A stretch of DNA of 10,124 nucleotides from an uncultured Roseateles sp. (lineage in GTDB: Bacteria > Pseudomonadota > Gammaproteobacteria > Burkholderiales > Burkholderiaceae): the NCBI GenBank assembly GCA_946480605.1, contig CAMLKW010000166.1, positions 1 through 10,124 of the forward strand, given 5' to 3'. Both the position numbers and the translations under genes were made by a program. The notes beneath the pieces were generated by a model. That model saw nothing but the letters and a program-made list of their open reading frames with translations, was not told the origin of the DNA and searched no databases. This document shows positions 4,936 through 10,124 of the stretch, one piece after another; the stretch's first letter is position 1, and every line of letters starts with the position of its first letter.

Positions 4936-7230
4936 ATGTCGAAGACTGCAGGCACTGATCCTGTTCTGGCCCGGATCTCGTTGGTCATTCCCGGGCGCAC
5001 GATCGCGCTTGGCGGCCCGCCCGAGGATGGCGTGGCGTCGTGCCGGCTCGACACCGAGGCCATGCGCTGGACCTATGTGCTCAGGACGCGCGAACGCTGG
5101 CTCGGATCTCGCGACGCGAGCGCCAGCCGCGAGGAACAGGCCGCGTGCACGCTGAAGGGCTTCGGCCTGAAGGACGCCGATCTCGAGGCGCTGGCCGGTG
5201 CGGCGCGCATCGTCGTGCGCATGCCCTACCAGGCCGAGAGCGACGGCTGGCAGGGCCGCGTCTTCCCCTGGGAATATGTGCTGGCCAAGGCCACGCGGCG
5301 CTACCGCAATGTCGACAACCATCACTTCACCGTGATGCGCGAAGTGGTGCCGGCGGTCTCGGCCCGGTGGCGCAAGTCCGCGCAGCCCTGCCTGCTGTAC
5401 GTGCAGAGCGCCCCCGCTGGCTTGAGGCGGGACTGGGACTTCAGCGCCGAGGCCAAGCGGCTCAGGCGTGTGCTGGCTGGCATCCGGCTGATCGAGCTGA
5501 AGGACCCGAGCTGGCAGCAACTGCACGACGTGGTGAAGCAGCACAAGCCCGACCTGATCCACCTGAGCGGCTTCGACAACCTGAGCGGCCTGAAGGCCTG
5601 GCGCGACCAGGTGCCGGACAGCGAGACGGTGGAGGCCGAGTTCGGCCCGATGCGGCTGGACGACGTGCTGGCGCGGGAGTCCGGCGTGCCCGACGGCATG
5701 CTGCTCGCCGGCGAGGCCGGCGGCGTGGCGGTGATCGGCGCGCAGCGGCTGGCCGAGGCGCTCAATGCGGGTGGCGAGCACTGCGCCTATTTCGCGGCCG
5801 TGAGCGTCGGCAGTTCGGCCGCGCGCACGGCGGCGCTGATCGTGGCCGAGCGCGCGGCTTTGTCGGCCGTCGGCTTCCAGGACACGGTCGAGAACCAGCT
5901 GGCGGACTTCTTCTTCGAGCTGGTCTACAGCCAGCTCAACCAGGCGGTCTGGAACCTGCCGCTCGCCTTTGAAAGCGCCTGGCTGCGGGCACGCCAGGAG
6001 CCCAAGGCCACGCGCGCCACGGGCGTGACGCTGTGGATGGGCGCGCCGCTGAACGAGGCCGCGTTCAAGCGCGGCGAACCCGCCGCGGCCGAGCTGCGCG
6101 ATGCCGACACGCCGCCGCGCCTGCTGGCCAAGCCCGAGAAGGAGCTGAACTACGCGGTGCTGCACAACAACGGGCGCCTGTTCAGCGAGATCGTCGTGGA
6201 GCGCGGCAGCGCTGCGCCCGACGACTGGCTGAGCGTGGATGTGGAGCTGCAGCTCGGGCCCGAGCAGGCGCGCTGGCGCAAGCGGTTCGCCGCCGGCGCC
6301 ACGCGCTTCGACCTGAGTGACCAGGTGCATGTGCCGCTGACGGCGGCGCTGATGCGTTCGCTGCAGGAGGCGGTGAACAGCACCTTGATGGTCCAGCTCA
6401 GCCACAACGACAAGGTGCTGGCGCGCGACAGCCACCGGCTGCGCCTGCTGCCCGTGGATCAGTGGCGCGACAACGAGAAGGATGGGCAGTGGCTGCCGTC
6501 CTTCGTGCTGCCGCGCGATCCGGCGGTGGTCGGCGCAGTGGAGCTGGCGCAGCGCTATGTGCGCATCCTGCGCGACAACCCCGCCGCGGGCTTCGAGGGT
6601 TACCAGGCCGCGCCCGGCACCGACGAGGAGCAACTGCGCGAGGTCGACCTGCAGGTGCAGGCGATCTGGTCCGCGCTGCTGCACGAATGGCGGCTGGGCT
6701 ACGTCAACCCGCCGCCGTCGTACAGCAGCAAGCTCGATTCGCAGCGCCTGCGCACGCCCAGCACCATCCTGGGCGCACGCGCCGGCACCTGCATCGACCT
6801 GGCGCTGCTGTTCGCGGCCTGCCTGGAGTTGATCGATGTGTATCCGGTCATCTTCCTGCTCAAGGGGCATGCGTTGCCGGGCTACTGGCGGCACCACAGC
6901 TTCCAGGCCGACTACCTCGCCGTCAGCAACGAGGGCGCCCACGGGGCGATGGCCGCCGCCGCGGATCGCAACTCGTCCGGCAGCCTGCAGCGATTTGCCT
7001 GGCAGGCGATCGGCGACGCGCCCTACCGCGAGGTCAAGCAGCTGATCCGCGCCCGGCGCCTGGTGCCGCTGGAGACGGTCCGGCTGACCGAGCACTGCGG
7101 TTTCGTGGAGGCGGTGGAGTCGGGCATAGCCGCGCTGGCCGAGGCCGACGACTTCCATTCGGTGCTGGACATCGTGACGGCACGCATGAATGGCATCACA
7201 CCCCTGCCCATCGTGGAGGACAAGCCATGA
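4936..7230 (+). CDS. CHAT-like (degenerate caspase-fold) and transglutaminase-like fusion protein
   Basis: 764 aa from ATG 4936; ATG 4909 would add nine residues. No signal peptide or membrane segment is seen. Residues ~85-345 follow the CHAT pattern: FPWEYVL (110-116), LLYVQSAP (153-160), PDLIHLSGFDN (205-215) and SAVGFQDTVENQLADFFFELVYSQL (310-334). The usual HxxGHG reads HLSGFD, so Phe213 replaces the catalytic His. The usual ACxS reads AVSVGSS (288-294), so the nucleophile Cys is gone. Residues ~400-505 look like a beta-rich domain. Residues ~505-745 form a transglutaminase-like cysteine-enzyme module: QWLPSFVLPRDPAVV (518-532), GYQ (555-557), NPPPSY (591-596), Cys619 in GTCIDLALLFA, His645 in KGHALPGYW and Glu713 in PLETVRLT, a plausible triad. 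From memory, the last two blocks resemble the module fused to large DUF4011/DUF3320 helicases. The gene overlaps the next by ATGA. A role as a conflict-system sensor or processing enzyme is inferred. Confidence 0.85.
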   Translation: MSKTAGTDPVLARISLVIPGRTIALGGPPEDGVASCRLDTEAMRWTYVLRTRERWLGSRDASASREEQAACTLKGFGLKDADLEALAGAARIVVRMPYQAESDGWQGRVFPWEYVLAKATRRYRNVDNHHFTVMREVVPAVSARWRKSAQPCLLYVQSAPAGLRRDWDFSAEAKRLRRVLAGIRLIELKDPSWQQLHDVVKQHKPDLIHLSGFDNLSGLKAWRDQVPDSETVEAEFGPMRLDDVLARESGVPDGMLLAGEAGGVAVIGAQRLAEALNAGGEHCAYFAAVSVGSSAARTAALIVAERAALSAVGFQDTVENQLADFFFELVYSQLNQAVWNLPLAFESAWLRARQEPKATRATGVTLWMGAPLNEAAFKRGEPAAAELRDADTPPRLLAKPEKELNYAVLHNNGRLFSEIVVERGSAAPDDWLSVDVELQLGPEQARWRKRFAAGATRFDLSDQVHVPLTAALMRSLQEAVNSTLMVQLSHNDKVLARDSHRLRLLPVDQWRDNEKDGQWLPSFVLPRDPAVVGAVELAQRYVRILRDNPAAGFEGYQAAPGTDEEQLREVDLQVQAIWSALLHEWRLGYVNPPPSYSSKLDSQRLRTPSTILGARAGTCIDLALLFAACLELIDVYPVIFLLKGHALPGYWRHHSFQADYLAVSNEGAHGAMAAAADRNSSGSLQRFAWQAIGDAPYREVKQLIRARRLVPLETVRLTEHCGFVEAVESGIAALAEADDFHSVLDIVTARMNGITPLPIVEDKP
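7215..7220 (+). promoter_or_regulatory. Ribosome binding site of the lipase-like gene
   Basis: GGAGGA inside the end of the preceding gene, 6 nt before ATG 7227. Together with the ATGA stop-start overlap it points to coupled translation of the two proteins. Confidence 0.8.
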
Positions 7231-8519
7231 GCAGCCGGGACCTGTGGGCCGATGTGAGCAGCAGGCTGGCGCTGGACGAGGCGCCGGGCCCGGCCAGCGC
7301 GCTGCCCATCGGCCAGCGCCGCCGGCGTGCCGCCGTGCACGACGCCGACGGCCGCGCCCAGGTCGAGCTGGTGCGCGACGAGGACGGCCTGCTGCGCTGG
7401 GTCTACTCGCCACCTGCCACGCCCGGCGGCACGGGGCGGCGCTCCTACCGCTCGATCCGCGTGGCGCCCGCCGACGTCGTGCAGCGCTTTCGCTTCAACG
7501 ACTTCGGGGCCAATGCGGTGAGCGACAAGCTCATCGAGGCCGACGGCTGGCTGACGCCCCACCAGGGCATGCAGCGCTGGCAGGACGGCCGGCTGGTGGA
7601 CGACGCCCAGCCCAGGATCGCCAAGGGCCGGGTGCTGCTGCTGGTGCACGGCACGTTCAGCAAGTCGCAGATGTGGTTCGATGAACTGCGGGCCACCGAG
7701 GCCGGCAAGAAGCTGCTGGCCGGCTGGGAGCAGCAGTACGGCGCGATCCTGGCGTTCGGCCATCCGACCCTGTCCGTGTCGGCCTGGTCCAACGCGCTGG
7801 ACCTGCACCGCGCCTTGCAGAACGTGGATGCGCCGGTCGACGTGGTCTGTCACAGCCGCGGCGGCCTGGTCGTGGGCTGGCTGATGCGGCTGCGCGCCGT
7901 GCCGGTGGAGCGCGTCGTCTTCGTGGCCTCGCCGCTGGTGGGCACCAGCCTGGCGGCGCCCGACAAGCTGCGCGCCGCGCTCGACATGATCGCCAGCTAC
8001 GCCGATGCCGTGTCCCGGGTCGGCGCGCACGCCTCGGGCATCGTGCCCTTCGCCGAAGGGGTGTCGCTGCTGGCCAAGATCTTCGGCAAGGTGCTGCACC
8101 TGGGCAGCACCACGCCCATCGTCGATGCGGCCGTGGGCCTGGTGCCGGGGCTGGCGACGCAGCAACTGGTCAGGAACAACAGCGAGGTGCGCCAGCTGTT
8201 TGCCGACCCCTGGCTTTGCACGCCCAAGATGTTCGGCATCGGCGCGTCCTTCCAGCCCGACGAGAGCGCCCAGCCGATCTGGAAGTTCTGGCGGCGCTTC
8301 AGCCACATCGGCGACCAGCTCAAGTACGGCGCCGCCGACCTGGTGTTCCCGGGCCCCAACGACCTGGTGGTGGACGTGGACTCGATGTTCCGGCTTGGCG
8401 AGGGCGGCAACATCACGTTCGAGCCCCTGGGCGTGGGGCCGACCACGCATCACACCAACTACTTCCGGGACGAGCGGGTGATCGGCTACCTGGGCGACCA
8501 GCTGTCGTTCCAGGACTGA
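7227..8519 (+). CDS. Alpha/beta hydrolase (lipase/esterase-like) partner of the CHAT protein
   Basis: 430 aa from ATG 7227, overlapping the upstream stop in ATGA and preceded by GGAGGA. The N-terminal ~130 residues are family-specific and contain no known motif. The hydrolase core starts at RVLLLVHGTFS (135-145, oxyanion-hole region), with the nucleophile elbow VVCHSRGGLV holding Ser210, a likely acid Asp379 in PGPNDLVVDVDSM, and His408 or His409 in TTHHTNYF. This is a complete lipase-type triad. Residues ~266-312 are alanine-, glycine- and valine-rich with amphipathic stretches (GVSLLAKIFGKVLHL), like a lid or lipid-contact insertion. There is no signal peptide, so it should act in the cytoplasm. 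HSRGGLV elbows of this type occur in DUF7379-like esterases, often annotated only as esterase/lipase. Substrate unknown; phospholipid or acyl-ester attack is inferred from the fold and the coupling to a CHAT protein. Confidence 0.88.
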   Translation: MSSRDLWADVSSRLALDEAPGPASALPIGQRRRRAAVHDADGRAQVELVRDEDGLLRWVYSPPATPGGTGRRSYRSIRVAPADVVQRFRFNDFGANAVSDKLIEADGWLTPHQGMQRWQDGRLVDDAQPRIAKGRVLLLVHGTFSKSQMWFDELRATEAGKKLLAGWEQQYGAILAFGHPTLSVSAWSNALDLHRALQNVDAPVDVVCHSRGGLVVGWLMRLRAVPVERVVFVASPLVGTSLAAPDKLRAALDMIASYADAVSRVGAHASGIVPFAEGVSLLAKIFGKVLHLGSTTPIVDAAVGLVPGLATQQLVRNNSEVRQLFADPWLCTPKMFGIGASFQPDESAQPIWKFWRRFSHIGDQLKYGAADLVFPGPNDLVVDVDSMFRLGEGGNITFEPLGVGPTTHHTNYFRDERVIGYLGDQLSFQD

Positions 8520-8531
8520 GTGGGCGCTCAG
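8516..8531. terminator. Small inverted repeat spanning two convergent stop codons
   Basis: CTGAG (8516-8520) and CTCAG (8527-8531) flank a 6-nt loop and contain the stops of the lipase-like gene and of the last acetyltransferase, only 8 bp apart. With a 5-bp stem and no T-run it is a weak candidate. Confidence 0.25.
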
Positions 8532-9022
8532 CGCTGCGCCAGCTCGTAGCGCAGCTCGGTGCAGGGCTCGCCGCGGAACTCGGTGGCGATGCGCGCCAGC
8601 AGCCGTGCGGGCAGGCGCTCCAGCAGCCGGACGCAGGCGACGTTGCGCGCATCGGTCTGCGCGTGGATGCGCAGCACGGCGGTCTGCTCGAAGACGAGCG
8701 TGACGGCCGCGCGAATGGCCGCCGTCGCCAGGCCCCGGCCCTGTGCGGTGCGGGCCAGCGAGAAGCCGAACTCGGCCTCGCGGCCGTCGGGACTGATGCG
8801 GATGCCGAGGTCGCCCAGCAGCTGGTCGGTGGCGTCGTCGGCGATGGCGAGCTGCGTCCACTGGCCGGGCTGGAACAGCGGGATCGCGGCCATCTCGTCC
8901 AGGAAGGCGAGCGCCTCGGCATCGGGTTTGGGCGCCCAGCCCTGCCAGCGGCCCACGTCGGGGTCGCCGCGGTAGGCCTGGAAGGCGGCCAGGTCAGCGG
9001 TCGACAGGCGGCGCAGCTTCAG
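8528..9022 (-). CDS. GNAT acetyltransferase, RimJ/RimL-like, apparent CTG start
   Basis: About 164 aa if read from the CTG at 9022. The product then starts (M)KLRRLSTADLAAFQAYRGDP, the standard opening of RimJ/RimL-type GNAT enzymes. The fold follows through: GDLGIRI (70-76), EFGFSLARTAQGRGLATAAI (84-103) with the acetyl-CoA loop TAQGRGLAT, and DARNVACVRLLERL (124-137). The expected 'GF' after LLERL is replaced by PARL, a small deviation. The gene transfers an acetyl group from acetyl-CoA to an unknown amine. No ATG, GTG or TTG lies near the expected start, while AGGAG at 9028-9032 is 5 nt from the CTG, and the CTG overlaps the upstream stop as CTGA. An upstream ATG at 9178 would add 52 residues that are only a shadow of the preceding gene. 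Confidence 0.85.
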   Translation of the reverse strand: MKLRRLSTADLAAFQAYRGDPDVGRWQGWAPKPDAEALAFLDEMAAIPLFQPGQWTQLAIADDATDQLLGDLGIRISPDGREAEFGFSLARTAQGRGLATAAIRAAVTLVFEQTAVLRIHAQTDARNVACVRLLERLPARLLARIATEFRGEPCTELRYELAQR

Positions 9023-9780
9023 ACCAGCTCCTGCTCGGGGCTGCGGTAGTGGTAGCGGTAGGCGAAGACGAAGCCCAGGCGCGCGTACAGGCGCTTGGCG
9101 ACCTCGTTGTCGCTGCCCACCTGAAGGTAGGCCTGGCGCGCGCCCTGGGCGTAGGCGAGGGCCAGCAGGGCCCGGCACAGGCGTTCGCCGTGGCCCTGGC
9201 GCGGCGCGGCCGAGGCGATGTCGTACAGGCCCACCAGGTCGCCCGCGACGACCATCTGGCCACAGGCGAGAAGCGCGCCGGCCGCGTCGTTCAACACGAA
9301 GCCCTGGTAGGTGACGGGGGCGTTAGCAATGCGCTCGGCGTGGGCGGCCACGGCCGTTGCCGAGGACCCGCGCAGCGCGCCGACGGTGGCGGCGTAGGTG
9401 GCGGCATCCTGGGCCTGGATGGCGACCGGCGCAGGGCCGGGCGCGAGGGCGCCCAGCACCATCACGTCGGCCGCGTCGAAGCTGCCCCAGCCCTTGGCGG
9501 CCAGGCGTGCGTCGAGGTCGGCGGGCTGGCTCCAGGGCGTCACGCGCACGGCCAGCGGCAGGCCGGCGGCGTCGTAGGCCTGCTTGCAGCGGGCCAGCAG
9601 GTCATCCAGCGGCAGCGTGCCTTCGCGCAGCGCATTGATGCAGCGCGAGCGCTTGGCCTTGCCCGGCGACAGGCGGATCAGCCAGCCGTCGATGTCGGCT
9701 TGCTGGGGCGGGGCGCTTGCGTCCAGGCCGGCGAGTTCGGCGCGCAGGGCGAGGGCCTGGAGGGCGGCGGCGTCAGTCAT
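9019..9780 (-). CDS. GNAT acetyltransferase with extra N-terminal domain
   Basis: 253 aa from ATG 9780. The C-terminal ~100 residues are a clear GNAT domain: GLYDIASAAPRQGHGERLC (184-202) with the acetyl-CoA loop RQGHGE (194-199), then YLQVGSDNEVAKRLYARLGF (218-237). The N-terminal part, with GWLIRLSPGKAKRSRCINAL (32-51), resembles the first, degenerate half of two-domain GNAT proteins. Substrate unknown. Its start overlaps the stop of the preceding GNAT gene by 8 nt, and no Shine-Dalgarno is visible, so translation is probably coupled. Its own TGA overlaps the next gene's start by 4 nt. This is the middle member of a three-GNAT cluster. Confidence 0.9.
   Translation of the reverse strand: MTDAAALQALALRAELAGLDASAPPQQADIDGWLIRLSPGKAKRSRCINALREGTLPLDDLLARCKQAYDAAGLPLAVRVTPWSQPADLDARLAAKGWGSFDAADVMVLGALAPGPAPVAIQAQDAATYAATVGALRGSSATAVAAHAERIANAPVTYQGFVLNDAAGALLACGQMVVAGDLVGLYDIASAAPRQGHGERLCRALLALAYAQGARQAYLQVGSDNEVAKRLYARLGFVFAYRYHYRSPEQELV
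9028..9032 (-). promoter_or_regulatory. Ribosome binding site supporting a CTG start
   Basis: AGGAG on the reverse strand inside the last codons of the preceding gene, 5 nt before CTG 9022. It has the right spacing for the proposed unusual start codon. Confidence 0.55.
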
Positions 9781-10124
9781 GGTCGAGCAGCAGGGCGGGG
9801 CGGCGCCAGACGCAGCGCCACACGGGATGCTGCTGGCCGGCGAGAGGATCGCTGAGCTGCAGGTCGCGGATCTCGGCGCCCAGACGTTCGTAGAAGCCCC
9901 GCGCGGCAGTGTTCACGTCCAGCACCCACAGGAACAGCGGCAGGGAGGAGCCATCGCGCCGCAGGCGCTCGGCCACGCCTTGCATCAGCCGGCGGCCGAT
10001 GCCGCCGCCCTTGAGGCTGGGCGAGACGTGCAGGTTGTCCACGTAGTCGCCCCACACCGGGTCGTGGGCCGGCATGACGTAGGCGAAGCCGAGCAAGCGG
10101 CCGGCGCCGTCCTCGGCCACCAGG
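9773..10124 (-). CDS. GNAT acetyltransferase, C-terminal part, cut by right edge
   Basis: The reverse strand is open from the window edge to a TGA at 9773-9775, giving about 116 residues. The visible part holds the core GNAT fold: LLGFAYV, then YVDNLHVSPSLKGGGIGRRL with the acetyl-CoA loop KGGGIGRR, then LFLWVLDVNTAARGFYERLGA and a short C-terminal strand (VWRCVW). The N-terminus, including the true start, lies outside the window. The GTG at 10120 is internal and is not a credible start. The gene overlaps the next GNAT gene by 8 nt and heads the visible acetyltransferase run. Substrate unknown. Confidence 0.88.
   Translation of the reverse strand, partial: LVAEDGAGRLLGFAYVMPAHDPVWGDYVDNLHVSPSLKGGGIGRRLMQGVAERLRRDGSSLPLFLWVLDVNTAARGFYERLGAEIRDLQLSDPLAGQQHPVWRCVWRRPALLLDHD

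Noticed and set aside
4627..7413. 928-codon open frame on the minus strand
   Set aside because: It is antisense to the CHAT/transglutaminase and argC genes, whose proteins show clear domain motifs. Its own product is a low-complexity Arg/Gln/His/Ala-rich string typical of a shadow frame in GC-rich DNA.
4868..8527. Recent horizontal acquisition of the CHAT/lipase cassette
   Set aside because: By eye, base composition and codon use match the neighbours, and no integrase, repeat boundary or tRNA flanks it. Transfer is not excluded but nothing visible supports it.
7023..8861. 612-codon open frame on the minus strand
   Set aside because: Antisense to the lipase-like gene, with shadow-type composition and no recognisable domain.
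9023..9178. 52-residue N-terminal extension of the last GNAT gene from ATG 9178
   Set aside because: The extra residues are Arg/Pro/Gly-rich and lie entirely over the coding region of the preceding GNAT gene, so they read as a shadow.

Overview
The window looks like a chromosomal segment of a high-GC betaproteobacterium, most likely Burkholderiales (Rubrivivax/Leptothrix/Roseateles type). The evidence is strong G/C preference at third codon positions throughout, a PEP-CTERM exosortase substrate, a chromosomal-type ParB, a type-2 ArgC and a PrkA/YeaG gene. The genus assignment is inference from gene content, not from a marker gene.

Layout. (1) 1-919, minus: 5' half of prkA, running off the left edge. 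It has a near-consensus sigma-54 (-24/-12) promoter and a long dyad just upstream. (2) 920-1437: a 518-bp non-coding stretch holding that promoter region, two palindromic repeat-like elements and a weaker sigma-54-like site facing the other way. (3) 1438-2400, plus: a secreted PEP-CTERM protein of unknown function. (4) 3868-2419, minus: a small RBBP9/YdeN-type serine hydrolase followed by parB. No parA is adjacent. PEP-CTERM and parB converge over an 11-bp stem that includes both stop codons. (5) 3920-4867, plus: type-2 argC, divergent from the hydrolase. (6) 4936-8519, plus: a two-gene, ATGA-coupled cassette. The first protein fuses a CHAT (caspase-like) fold that appears to have lost its catalytic His and Cys to a transglutaminase-like cysteine-enzyme module with an apparently complete active site. 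The second is an alpha/beta hydrolase (lipase/esterase-like) with an intact catalytic triad. (7) 10124-8528, minus: three overlapping GNAT acetyltransferase genes. The first is cut by the right edge, and the last appears to start at a CTG codon.

The most interesting part is region 6. A pseudo-CHAT/transglutaminase protein translationally coupled to a lipase-like hydrolase resembles a two-component conflict or cell-suicide module (sensor/protease plus membrane- or lipid-attacking effector). That role is inference; nothing else in the window is a recognised defence gene. The second point of interest is regulatory: a sigma-54 promoter in front of prkA with a candidate activator-binding dyad, and possibly a second sigma-54 site for the divergent PEP-CTERM gene.

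No tRNA, rRNA, CRISPR array, insertion sequence, parS site or att site was seen.
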